A model generated the notes under the pieces. It had not been told where the DNA came from, ran no database searches, and was given only the letters and a program-made list of their open reading frames with translations. A stretch of 64,000 nt of DNA from assembly GCA_029990175.1 (NCBI GenBank), contig JARKIP010000030.1:16827501-16891500 (forward strand), read 5' to 3'. This DNA is from Petunia secreta. Lineage: Eukaryota > Streptophyta > Magnoliopsida > Solanales > Solanaceae. Position 1 is the first letter of the stretch; every line of letters starts with the position of its first letter. A program made the position numbers and the translations under genes. Shown here one piece after another: positions 24,584 through 35,400 of the stretch.

Positions 24584-26772
24584 TATAAATTTAGAGTGAA
24601 AAGTGTAATACATTGCTAGGTTTTCCACTTTTTTGGCGACAAAGAGGAGTAACATATCTGGTCATACTGGTCGGCGGTAAAGAACTACGGGAGTAACAAA
24701 GGCAAAACAGCAACCCGGCTGTCATAGTTTTGTAAATAACCCCATTAGAGTCCATAAAATTTACATGGGCTATACCAGCAAATTCACTTAGAAGTAGTGA
24801 TCATCCCGATCCGGAAGGTTTGAGCTTTTAGTATTGTGCTTATACAATTCTTTGGAGACAATAGATAATTGACTACCAGACCTGAATCTTACTCCTCCTG
24901 GCCATTAGATGTCTTATTTCATTCCATTGCTGATATAATTAATTGCCTAACTCATTTTCAGCCTGTTTTTCTTTTGATAAAAAACAACTTAATCTTTATT
25001 TATCTATTTTTTAAATAGATGTGTTTGATATTTATTTAACATAGATGGGCTGAGCAGATCACTCAAACTTGGACTGAAATTTCCATCACTAGTAGACATT
25101 ATATAAATTAGGAGTGAAAAGTGTATACATTGCTAGGTTTTCTACTTTTTTTGGGAGCAAAGAGGAGTAATATATCTGGTCATAATGGTCGCTGGAGAAG
25201 TACAACGGGGTAAAAAGGCAAACTAGCTACCTCGATATCATAGCTTTATTAATAACTCCATTAGATACTCTAAAAATTCATAAAGTGGCCACATTCTCTT
25301 GTTTTTAATTAAGGTCCGATAAAGTAAGTATTTAACTTTTAGCTCTTTATGGTGACTCGTCTCTTGGCCCATAAGGATGATATTGCGACAAATTAAATTA
25401 GTATACTCGTGGAGACCAAATGATACGAGCTTCCATTGTTTTGTGCCAAGGTCGTAAAATTCACCGCTGTGGTGTCGTCAATCATGGTTGTCCCAGGTTT
25501 TTTAAAATAGTTTTTTTTGCCACCCAAACTTAGATCTTTCCATCGAGGGGAAATGTACATGGGCTACACCTGCGAATATTCTTGGAAGTAGAGACCATCC
25601 CAATCAGCAAGGTTGGAGCTTTTAGTGTTGTGCTTTTACAATTCTTTGGATACAATAGTTAATTGATTACCCGACATGAATATTACTCCTTCTACCCAAT
25701 AAATATCTTATTTAATTCCATTGCTGATATAATTAATTGTCTAACTCATTTTCAACAGGTTTTTCTTTTGATTAAAAACAACTTAATTTGTATTTACCTA
25801 TTTTTTAAATGGGTGGGCTTGATATTTATTTAATACGGATGGGTCACGTGGATCAATAAAATTTATACTGACATTACCACCTCTAATTGACATTATATAA
25901 ATTTTGAGTGAAAAGTTTGCAAAATTTTCTGCTTTTTTGGCGACAAAGATGAGTAACATATCTAATCATAATGGTCGCCAAAGAAGTACTACGGGAGTAA
26001 AAAAAAAAAAGCAAACCAGCTACCTCTATGTCATAGTTTTGTGAATAACCTCATTAGATTCCATAAAATTTCATAAACTAGCCCACATTCGCTTGTTCTT
26101 AATTAAGGTCCGGTAAAATAAGTACTTCAATTTTAACTCTTTATGGTGACTCGTCGCGTAGCCCATAAGGGCGATATTGCGACAAGTTCAATTGATATAC
26201 TCGTGGAGGTCCAACGACACGAGCTTTCCATGTTTGGTGTCAAGATCGTAAAATTCACCGCTGTGGTGTCGCCTCTCATAGTTGTCCAGGTTTTAAAATT
26301 GTTTATTTCGCCCACCCAAACATAGATCTTTTCATCGAGAGGAAATGTACACGGGCTGTACCAGCGAATTTTCTTGGAAGTAGAGACCATCCCAATATGC
26401 AAGGTTGGAGCTTTTAATGTTGTGCATATACAATTTAATGGAGACAATAGTTAGTTGACTACCCGACCTGAATATTACTCCTCCTGCCCAATAAATGTCT
26501 TATATCATTCCATTGCTGATATAATTCATTGCCTAACTCATTTTCATCCCGTTTTTCTTTTGATTAAAAACAACTTAATCTTTATTTATCTAATTTTTAA
26601 ATGGGTGAGTTTGATATTTATTTAACATGGATAAGTTGCGCTGATCAATCAAATTTAGATTGAGATTGCCACCACTAATTGACATTATATAAATTTGGAG
26701 TGAAAAGTATAATACATTGCTAGGTCTACCACTTTTTTGGCAACAAGGAGGAGTAACATATCTGGTCATAAT
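24584..26772. repeat. Satellite block up to the non-autonomous gypsy insertion
   Basis: Continuation of the array, with landmarks near 25351 and 26142. The monomer after the MITE carries an internal deletion that joins CCATAAAATTT directly to ACATGGGCTATACC (about 24755). The same deletion junction is found at about 32665. The unit at 26142 (CGTCGCGTAGCCCATAAGGGC) matches those at 35642 and 39529. The right end, ATAAT at 26768-26772, is the target duplication of the next element. Confidence 0.9.
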
Positions 26773-27514
26773 TGATAAGGGGTAAACGGGTGGAAGCAAC
26801 AACAAGTAGAGGAAGCAAAAGATAAACACGAGATCAAAGAAATAAGGGACGGGGAAGAACAGAAATAGAAGAAAGAACGAATCAAACTAATCAAATAGAT
26901 TGATTCAAAGGGGGAAAGAGACTTGAACCACTCACGGGGTCACACTAGAGGCGATCCACCATGGATTCCAAGTAAGAGATACATGAAGCTCAAGCTTCAA
27001 CAAGAATGGTCAAGCCTATTCTATCTTCAAAACCAGCTAATGAAATAAAATGACTAAGTGTGGTATTTATAGGTTCGCCATACTTCTAAATGAAATGTCT
27101 AAAAGCCCCTAAGTCTAGTCAAAACAATACAATTCACTTAGGGCTATAGTTGGAATTACACACAAAAACTAATGAAATCTCGGATGGACTCTCAGCAAAC
27201 TAGGTGCCCCGCCCATAATGGGAGGCGGTCCGCCTCTTGCAAGCTTGGAAGTGTAGCACAGCAGAGTGGGCGGTCCGCCCTTTTGAGATCCAGAGAGCTC
27301 AACAACTACTAGGCGGTCTGCCCCTTCCTGAAGCCTTTTGAGGCGCCTCACTTTGTGTCTCTTGAGCCTCTCCTTGTGGTCTCGATGGTCCTCCTTCCAT
27401 GGTGCTCCAATGCATGATCTTCATGTCGCTTCTGGAGCCCGTGACTTGGCTTCCTTGTGCTCTCGAGCTTGGCTCTTGATGGTTGGCGCTTTGGCTCCAA
27501 TTTGCCCCGCATCA
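26773..27514 (-). repeat. 3' LTR of the non-autonomous element
   Basis: Starts TGATAAGGGGTAAACGGG and ends CCGCATCA in + coordinates. It contains several copies of the near-palindrome GGCGGTCCGCC (27180-27330). It is 42 bp shorter than the other LTR, because segments between GGCGGTCCGCC copies are missing here. Read on the minus strand, the coding peptide that crosses the polypurine tract continues into this LTR. Confidence 0.92.
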
Positions 27515-27526
27515 TCCTCCCCTTCT
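27515..27526 (-). other. Polypurine tract of the non-autonomous element
   Basis: Minus-strand AGAAGGGGAGGA directly precedes the 3' LTR. It is identical in its core to the tract at 61516-61527. In the minus frame it encodes part of FLEGEDDAGQ, matching SQEGEDDAGQ of the autonomous element. Confidence 0.85.
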
Positions 27527-27833
27527 AGAAAGGATTTCATCCTCGAAATCAAACCATCAAAGCCTACATCAAAAGACAACACAAGAAAAAATATCTCCTA
27601 CTACAAGAGTGAGTTAGTGCTAAAAGTGTGGGAAAACACACTCTTATGATAGAGCCAAGCATCAATAACAAGTAAAAAGCTTATGTCTCCAAAGGAAACA
27701 ACAAGTACTTGACTCCAAAAGAAAGTGCAAACAACACAATAACAAGCAAAGAGATCAATAGGACATGGAACATGCAAGATATAGCAATCAAATTCCCTAT
27801 GACCCCTAAGCTTATGACCAAGACACCAAGCCT

Positions 27834-28457
27834 TCAAATCGATATTATTATAATGTGACACATCGGCTTTGGTATGTTCAACACCCAAGTGTGATCAACA
27901 TATGGGGTGGAGTAAACAAAATAGTTCAATGGGCAACTAACATCAAATACTCCACTCCCCTTCTTGGAAGCACTCTTACACATACCAAGAGTGACTTCCT
28001 TACCTCCAATTCCACCGCTAAGACAGTCTCCCTCACTTGACAAACTCCAAAGGAAGGTCTCCAAAATAGGTTCTTCATAATTATAGTCCACACAATGAAG
28101 GTTAGGACTACTAAAAGATGGTTCAATACAACCAATATCAAGACCACTCATCCCACTTGGAGTTCCAAACAATGGATCATCCATATAGTCTAACTTCACA
28201 AACAATGGAGGTTCTAATTTACTACCAACCCTAGTCCAATACAATTCACTACCACAAATGAGATTGTCTTCAAACAATGGAAATGTAAAAGCATGCATCT
28301 CAAATTCATGGTCACACAAAAGCATAGTATCAAGACTGGGTTCTTCACTCTCGCTTGAGGAGTCATCGAAAACAAATCGATCCATCTCATACTCTAGAGA
28401 CTCCTCAAGATCACAACCATCCTCACTATGAAACATAGGTCCACCATTATCAAGCAA
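27834..28457 (-). CDS. Acidic ORF of the non-autonomous element (207 aa), unknown function
   Basis: A Ser/Glu/Asp-rich protein frame (for example DDSSSESEEPSLD near residue 31) with scattered Cys and hydrophobic residues, ending in an Ile-rich tail. No recognised domain, signal peptide or clear membrane segment. It lies downstream of the retropepsin-like frame on the same strand, separated from the 142-aa frame by stops and frameshifts. It may be the distal part of one long ancestral ORF. It occupies the place where an autonomous gypsy element has RT and integrase, but shows none of their motifs. Confidence 0.45.
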   Translation of the reverse strand: MLDNGGPMFHSEDGCDLEESLEYEMDRFVFDDSSSESEEPSLDTMLLCDHEFEMHAFTFPLFEDNLICGSELYWTRVGSKLEPPLFVKLDYMDDPLFGTPSGMSGLDIGCIEPSFSSPNLHCVDYNYEEPILETFLWSLSSEGDCLSGGIGGKEVTLGMCKSASKKGSGVFDVSCPLNYFVYSTPYVDHTWVLNIPKPMCHIIIISI

Positions 28458-28642
28458 TTAAACAACGGAAAGAATAGTATATTCATTCAACTCGTCTTAC
28501 CTTTTATCAAATATAGGTGGGGTATCATAACAAGGTTCACAAGCAAGGTCAACTACACGTTCTTCACTAAAGAGAGGTTCAATGAAAAATCGAGTTCACA
28601 TCATGATGTGGCTTATCATCCCTCTCAACTAGTGGTTCACAA

Positions 28643-29071
28643 TCACACACAAGTTGACCAACCGATTCTACCGCACAATTCATCAACTAGTATAGAGTTT
28701 TCACAAAAACTATCACATGTCAAGGAAGTAACATGTTCAAGGGAAGAACTTTCACATACCTTTGAATGGCCATCTTGCTCACTCAATGCACTTGAAGTGT
28801 CATGAATTGTTCCTTCACCTTGAAGCTCACATTGAAGATCTTCTTCACCTTGTCCTTTTATTTTGGAACATGTTTGAGGCTCCATTGGTTTGCCTCCAAG
28901 AGTACATACACAAGAGTTCAAACAAGTAGAAGAAAAAGATAAAAGGTTAAGGTTAGAATAAGGGGTGTCCTCACTCTCAATGATTCTTTTTCCCTCTTTC
29001 TTTTCCCTCATTTTCTTTTCAAGGTTGTGTGTAGATTCGGGTGGTGACATCCCACTCACATCACTCAACAC
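28643..29071 (-). CDS. ORF of the non-autonomous element (142 aa), probably part of a longer broken ORF
   Basis: The frame overlaps the end of the preceding 321-codon frame by a few bases, so a single frameshift probably separates them. The N-terminal third is charged (KKMREKKEGKR) and the rest is Ser/Cys-rich with no known motif. Treated as a continuation of the element-specific protein, not as an independent gene. Confidence 0.4.
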   Translation of the reverse strand: MLSDVSGMSPPESTHNLEKKMREKKEGKRIIESEDTPYSNLNLLSFSSTCLNSCVCTLGGKPMEPQTCSKIKGQGEEDLQCELQGEGTIHDTSSALSEQDGHSKVCESSSLEHVTSLTCDSFCENSILVDELCGRIGWSTCV

Positions 29072-30030
29072 ATCCTCTCCTTTTCCACTCGAGGAATGTC
29101 ACCGGTCACTCTCTTACTCCTCTCAATCTTTTGTCTCTCATATTCGGATGAGTTGGGACGAGGCCCAAGAATACCTATAGCCGGAGTAGGTGGACTCTTA
29201 TCATCAGCCCAGAATCTAGGACATGGAGACTCATCACATGAGATCTCCTCCTTCTTTGTTTGTGAACCACTTGGCTTTGAAACTTGTGGGTTGGGGTTCA
29301 CCTTGTTTACACTTGTCAATGCTTTTCTTGCACTAGTCCCACCATTTTTTGTGATTGTAGGACTTCTTGATTGCTCAATTTTAACCATGGAATGAAGTTC
29401 TCGCTCCCTTTTCATTTGAATAGCCAAGGAACGTGCACTAGCAAGTATTTGGTCCCTTACCCGACAAGTTACAAATTCAAAAGCCCTTTGACCCATGCTC
29501 ACAAGATACATATTCTTCCCAACACTATATTGCACCCTCTTGTTTTGCAACCATGGATCACCTAACCATACATCAATATTCTGCATAGGATACACGTCAC
29601 ACAAAACATGCTTCTTATAACCCTTATGAGATATGAGCACTAAAGCCGCCTTAGAAACCCAAATCAAATTATACTCATAAGGATGCTCTAAAGCTTGGCA
29701 TGGTATCCCTAGTCTATCAACCAAAGTAGGGCTAATACAATTGGCATCGGTCTCACCAATTTTGAGCAAGTTGCCTCCGTGTCCATTCATCTCAACAGTG
29801 AACCTACGCTCACCCAAGTGTTGTATAGGATCATCTATGAAAGATCTTGGAAGTCCAAGAATAGTATCACCATCAACTCGAGTCTCCCTTATCCCTCCTC
29901 TCCTAGCAACACCACTAGGGTAACTTCCACTTCCCGTCACTCTTCCAACACTAGAAGTGTAGTTGAAAGTCGAGGAAGGAGTACCACTATGGAACCCATA
30001 AGTGCCTCTCACCTTGGTTCCATAGCCCAT
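29065..30030 (-). CDS. Retropepsin-like ORF of the non-autonomous element (321 aa), catalytic motif absent
   Basis: Residues about 75-190 resemble the aspartic protease region of Ty3/gypsy polyproteins. A segment shaped like the ISPTLVDRLGIP strand-helix is followed about 50 residues later by CDVYPMQNIDVWLGDPWL, corresponding to the conserved CDVVPM-type and LLGRPWQ-type motifs of plant gypsy proteases. Where an active enzyme has D-S/T-G, this frame reads GETDAN, so the catalytic Asp triad is missing or degenerate. The N-terminus is Gly/Ser/Thr-rich and basic, and the C-terminal third is basic and Ser/Pro-rich. It overlaps the upstream acidic frame by 22 bp, suggesting one frameshifted ORF. 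Whether it is expressed is unknown. Confidence 0.6.
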   Translation of the reverse strand: MGYGTKVRGTYGFHSGTPSSTFNYTSSVGRVTGSGSYPSGVARRGGIRETRVDGDTILGLPRSFIDDPIQHLGERRFTVEMNGHGGNLLKIGETDANCISPTLVDRLGIPCQALEHPYEYNLIWVSKAALVLISHKGYKKHVLCDVYPMQNIDVWLGDPWLQNKRVQYSVGKNMYLVSMGQRAFEFVTCRVRDQILASARSLAIQMKRERELHSMVKIEQSRSPTITKNGGTSARKALTSVNKVNPNPQVSKPSGSQTKKEEISCDESPCPRFWADDKSPPTPAIGILGPRPNSSEYERQKIERSKRVTGDIPRVEKERMC

Positions 30031-30605
30031 AGCACCACTCCTACCACTACTACTAGAGCAATATATTCCATTAGTAGTAAGAGCAACACCATTTCTAAAT
30101 CCACCCTCACATGGGAGTTAGAAGCATCAAGCCGTTTAGCACAAGTAGGATAGGCAAGCTTCTCCCTTCCCATCGAACAACCACCACTTCCTCCCATACT
30201 AATAGAAGGGCTTCTACTACTCTCATGCACACCATTAGCAACACCAAGAGAAGATGAAAATGAGAAATCCATATAATCAACCTCATCATCAATTCTCTCT
30301 ATATCAGTATCATCATGCACAAATTCATCACAAGAAGAGTAAGTAGGTTCATCATCCCTCGAAGCATCACCATCTTCGAATTCTTGACTAGAAGCATAAG
30401 AATCTTCGCATTCATCTTCGAGAACCTCATAGTCCTCTTCATCTTCATATTCAACATAGTGACCCGCTTTACCATCATACGAGCCTTGGTTCCCCGAATC
30501 GTCATAGCAATACCCATTATCATCATCATAGAAACCATATTCTCCATCATCTTCACATGAGTCGTACCCTCCACAATCATCATCCGAAGCCACAGTTGTA
30601 ACCAA
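30009..30605 (-). CDS. Highly acidic, Asp/Tyr-rich ORF of the non-autonomous element (198 aa)
   Basis: The first half is extremely rich in Asp, Glu, Tyr, Gly and Ser (for example DDDNGYCYDDSGNQGSYD). The second half is Ser/Gly-rich and ends hydrophobic. It is the most upstream frame of the minus-strand element, about 1 kb after the primer site, so it stands where gag would be. It has no gag domain or zinc knuckle. Function unknown; it may be an element-specific accessory protein or a strongly diverged gag. Confidence 0.45.
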   Translation of the reverse strand: MVTTVASDDDCGGYDSCEDDGEYGFYDDDNGYCYDDSGNQGSYDGKAGHYVEYEDEEDYEVLEDECEDSYASSQEFEDGDASRDDEPTYSSCDEFVHDDTDIERIDDEVDYMDFSFSSSLGVANGVHESSRSPSISMGGSGGCSMGREKLAYPTCAKRLDASNSHVRVDLEMVLLLLLMEYIALVVVVGVVLWAMEPR

Positions 30606-31039
30606 AGAGTAAAGGACCTCACAAATTCACTCCCTCACGTGTATCACTCAAAAGATGTCACTCAATTTTCTTTCCACTCGTGTATACACTCAAGGTCGTT
30701 GGCTTTTTTGACCACACTCTATTGTTCTCACCACCCAAGCCTTTTTCCACTCAAGACCTTCTTGTTCTCTTAGTAATCACAATGGCAAGACCAATCAACT
30801 AATGCACCCAAGTAATGGTTCGGAATGGAGTTTATGTGACTCGATGTACAGAAGCTATTTAAATGCGCACTTGAAGCAAGCAAGTTCTACGACTTTAAGT
30901 AAAGACTCCAAGACACACAACACCCTAAAAGCTCAAAGATTAGTATTAATAAAGTAGGACAAATACCCTAGAAACACTAAAGAAGAAGTACTGAAGCAAA
31001 CGGAACACAAAAAGACACGAAACAAAGCAACCCGGCCAC

Positions 31040-31125
31040 CCTTCAAGGGTGGGCGGTCCGCCTAGACATAGGGGTGGTCCGCCTGTCCAAAGTACTGAGA
31101 GCAGCAACAAAAGTGGGTGGTCCGC
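31040..31125. repeat. GGCGGTCCGCC motifs in the element leader
   Basis: Three copies of the GGTGGTCCGCC or GGCGGTCCGCC near-palindrome occur between the primer site and the first ORF of the minus-strand element. The same motif is tandemly present in both LTRs. A structural or packaging role is only a guess. Confidence 0.6.
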
Positions 31126-31605
31126 CTACTGCAACCTTCAGCAGCTTCACAAAACGTGTTTTTGGTTTTTTTGCACCCAAATCTCCAATGTTTTTAAGGT
31201 GTTTTCCCAATCTAAAGGTACCCCAATGTGTTTTCAACTACTACAATCAATCCTCAATGATTTATAACAACATCCAATCCATAACGAATCCAAATCAAGA
31301 AATTTCAATTAAGTTCAAGGTTTTTTCAAACTTTGGGATTTTTGATTTTTTCAACTTTTGATTCTCAACACCAAATCACGTAACAAGGGTACCAATTCAA
31401 CGGGTAAACATCATAGATCAATCTGCGATATCAAACAATCAGCGGGTCATCAAATCAAATCCACAATATGAATATTTTTGTATTTTTCATCTTTTTCATT
31501 TTTTTTGTTTTTCTTCTTTTCTCTAAGAACAAGAACTACAATAATAATAAACTAAACTAAAAGATAAGATGGACAAGGATCGAGGGTTTGTAAGAACAAA
31601 TCCTG

Positions 31606-31623
31606 AGCCTTGCACTGATACCA
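31606..31623 (-). other. Primer binding site (tRNA-iMet type)
   Basis: On the minus strand TGGTATCAGTGCAAGG follows the 5' LTR after three bases. It matches the complement of the plant initiator tRNA-Met 3' end at 15 of 16 positions (T for A at position 10). This fixes the element's orientation. Confidence 0.85.
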
Positions 31624-31626
31624 AGA

Positions 31627-32410
31627 TGAGAAGGGGTAAACGGGCGGAAGCAACAACAAGCAGTGAAAGCAAAAGATAAACACGAGAACAAAGAAATAAG
31701 GGACGGGGAAGAACAGAAATAGAAGAAAGAACGAATAAAAATAATTAAATAGATTGATGTAAAGGGGGGAAAGAGACTTAAACCACTCACGGGGTCACAC
31801 TAAAGGCGATCCACCATGGATTCCAAGTAAGAGATACATGAAGCTCAAGCTTCAACAAGAATGATCAAGCCGATTCTCTCTTCAAAACTAGCTAATGAAA
31901 TAAAATGACTAAGTGTGGTACTTATAGGTTCACCACACTACTAAATGAAATGTCTAAAAGCTCCTAAGTCTAGTCAAAACAATACAAGTCACTTAGGGCT
32001 ATAGGTGGAATTACACACAAAAACTAATGAAATCTCGGATGGACTATCAGCAAATTAGGTGCCCCGCCCATAATGGGAGGCGGTCCGCCTCTTGCAAGCT
32101 TGGAAGTGTAGCACAGCAGAGTGGGCGGTCTGCCCATTGCACAGGGGCGGTCCGCCCCTTGAGATCCAGAGAGCCCAACAACTACTAGGCGGTGCGCCCT
32201 CTTTGGGACGCGGTCCGCCCCTTCCTGAAGCCTTTTGAGGCGCCTCACTTTGTGTCTCTTGATCCTCTCCTTGTGGTCTCAATGTTCCTCCTTCCATTGT
32301 GCTCCAATTCATGATCTTCAAGTCGCTTCCGGAGCCCGTGACTTGTCTCCTTGTGCTCTCGAGCTTGGCTCTTGATGGTTGGCGCTTTGGCTCCAATTTG
32401 CTCCGCATCA
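31627..32410 (-). repeat. 5' LTR of the non-autonomous element
   Basis: Starts TGAGAAGGGGTAAACGGG and ends CTCCGCATCA in + coordinates. It is near-identical to the left LTR apart from extra GGCGGTCTGCC and GGGGCGGTCCGCCCC segments (about 32120-32225). The divergence, mostly single substitutions plus these length changes, suggests a fairly recent insertion. Confidence 0.92.
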
Positions 32411-35400
32411 ATAATGGTCGCCGGATAAGAACTACAGTGGTAATAAAGGCAAACCAGCTACCCCGATGTCATAGTTTTGTGAATAATCCCATAAAATTCC
32501 ATAAAATTTCATAACGTGGCCCACTTTTGCTAGATTTTCCACTTTTTTGGCGACAAAGAGGAGTAACATATCTGGTCATAATGGTCGGCAGTGAAGAACT
32601 AAGGGGGGTAACAAAGGCAAATCAGCTACCCCGTTTTCATAGTTTTCTAAATAACCCCATTAGAGTCCATAAAATTTACATGGGCTATACCAGCGAATTC
32701 ACTTAGAAGTAGTGACCATCCCGATCTGCATGGTTGGAGCTTTTAATGTTGTGCTTATACAATTCCTTGGAGACGATAGATAATTGACTACCAGACCTAA
32801 ATCTTACTCCTCATAGCCAGTAGATGTCTTATTTCATTCCATTGCTGATATAATTAATTGCCTAACTCATTTTCAGCCCATTTTTCTTTTGATAAAAAAC
32901 AACTTAATCTTTATTTATCTATTTTTTAAATGGATGTGTTTGATATTTATTTAACACATATGGTCTGCGCGGATCACTCAAATTTGGACTGAAATTTCCA
33001 TCACTAGTACACATTATATAAATTTGGAGTGAAAAGTGTGTACATTGCTAGGTTTTCTACTTTTTTGGGATCAAAGAGGAGTAACATATCTTGTCATAAT
33101 GGTCGCTGGAGAAGTACAACGAGGGTAAAAAAGGAAAACTAACTACCTCGATGTCATAGTTTTATAAATAACCCCATTAGATTCTATAAAACTTCATTAA
33201 GTGGCCACATTCGGTTGTTCTTAATTAAGATCCGATAAAGTAAGTATTTAACTTTTAGCTCTTTATGGTGACTCGTCTCGTGGCCCATAAGAATGATACT
33301 GCGACAAGTTAAATTGGCATACTCGTGGAGACCCAATGATACCAGCTTCCTGTGTTTGGTTCCAAGGTCGTAAAATTCACCGTTGTGGTGTCGCCTCTCA
33401 TGGTTGTCCCATATTTTAAAATAGTTTATACAAACATAGATCTTTCTATCGAGGGGAAATATGCATAGGCTACACCAGCGAATACTCTTGGATGTAGACA
33501 CCATCCTAATCCGCAAGGTTGGAGATTTTAGTGTTGTGCTTATATAATTTGTTGGAGACGATAGTTAATTGACTACCCGACCTGAATCATACTCCTCTCG
33601 CCCAATTAATGTCTTAAGTCATTCCATTGCTGATATAAATAATTGCCTAACTTATTTTCAACTCGTTTTTCTTTTGGTTAAAAATAACTTAATCTTTATT
33701 TACCTACTTTTTAAATGGGTGAGTTTGATATTTATATAACATGGATGAATTGCGCGGATCAAACAAATTTAAATTGAAATTGCCACCACTAATTGACATT
33801 ATATAAATTTGGAGTGAAATGTGTATACATTGCTAGGTTTTCTACTTTTTTGCGATAAAGAGGAGTAACATATCTGGTTATAATTGTCGCTAGAGAAGAA
33901 CTACGGGGGTAACAAAGGCAAACCAGCTACCTCGATTTCATAGTTTGGTAAATAACCCCATGAGATTCCCTATAATTTCATTAAGTTACCCACGTGCGCT
34001 TATTCTTAATTAAGGTCTGGTAAAATAAGTATAAAACTTTAGCTCTTTATAGTGACTCGTCTCGTGGTCCATAAGGACGATACCGCGACAAGTTAAATTA
34101 GCATACTCATGGAGACCCAACGATACGAGCTTCCAGTGTTTCATGTCAAGGTCGTAAAATTCATTGCTGTGAAGTCGCCTCTCACGGTTGTCCCAGGTTT
34201 TTAAATAGTTTTTTTTTGCCACCCAAACATAGATCTTTCCATCGAGGGGAAATGCACATGGTCTACACCAACGAATTCTCTTGGAAGTAGAGATCACCCA
34301 AATCCGCAAGGGTTGAGCTTTAGGTGTTGTGTTAATACAATTCCTTGGTGACGATAGTTAATTAACTACCAGACCTGAATCTTACCCCTCCGGCCCAATA
34401 CATGTCTTATTTCATTCCATTGCTGATATAATTAATTGCCGAATTTATTTTCAACCCATTTTCTTCAGATTAAAAACAACTTAATCTATATTTACCTATT
34501 TTTTAAATGGGTGGGTTGATTTTAATTTAACATGGATGTGTTGCATGGATCAATCAAATTTGGACTGAAATTTCGCCCACTAATTGATATAATGTAAATT
34601 TGGAGTGAAAAGTATATACATTGCTAGATTTTCTACTTTTTTAGCGACAAAGAGGAGCAACATATCTGGTCATAATGGTCACTAGAGAAGAACTACGGGG
34701 GTAACAAAGGAAAACCAGCTACCCCGATGTCATAGTTTTGTAAATAACTCGATTAGATTCCATAAAATTGATAAATTGGCCCACGTTCGCTTGTTCTTAA
34801 TTAATGTCCGGTAAAATAAGTGTTTAACTTGTAGCTCTTTATGGTGGCTAGTCTCGTGGCCCATAAGGACGATACTGCGACTTAAATTGGTATACTCGTG
34901 GACAATCAACGACACGAGCTTCCATTGTTTGGTGCCAAGGTAAAAAAATTCACTGTTGTAGTGTCATCACTCATGGTTGTCCCAGGTTTTAAAATAGTTT
35001 TTTTTTGCCACCCAAACATAGATCTTTCCATCGAGGGGAAATGTACATGGACTACACCTGCGAATTTTCTTGGAAGTAGAGACCATCCCAATCTGCAAGG
35101 TTGGAGCTTTTAGTATTGTGCTTATAAAATTTCTTGGATACAATAGTTAATTGACTACCCGACCTGAATATTACTCCTTCTGCCCAAAAGATATCTTATT
35201 TAATTCCATTGCTGATATAATTAATTGTCTAACTCATTTTCAACCCGTTTTTCTTTTTATTAAACACAACTTAATCTTTATTTACCTATTTTTTAAATGG
35301 GTGGGTTTGATATTTATTTAACATGGATGGGTCACGTGGATCAATAAAATTTATACTGATATTACCACCTCTAATTGACATTATGTAAATATTGAGTGAA

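Larger units (their letters stand above)
26773..32410 (-). mobile_element. Non-autonomous Ty3/gypsy-related LTR retrotransposon, complete
   Basis: A complete 5638-bp element on the minus strand with two LTRs (742 and 784 bp), TG...CA termini and a perfect ATAAT target duplication (26768-26772 and 32411-32415). Removing the element and one duplication restores the satellite phrase CTGGTCATAATGGTCGCC. The primer site is next to the right LTR and the polypurine tract is next to the left one. The 4.1 kb interior has only acidic and retropepsin-like frames and no RT, RNase H or integrase, so it depends on a helper. LTR ends and polypurine tract resemble those of the gypsy element at 60716, the likely helper lineage. 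Confidence 0.93.

Noticed and set aside
30299..30622. 107-codon Met-rich minus-strand ORF and its plus-strand Ile/Phe-rich antisense
   Set aside because: Both are alternate frames of the Asp/Glu-rich codons (GAT/GAA) in the 198-codon ORF of the non-autonomous element.
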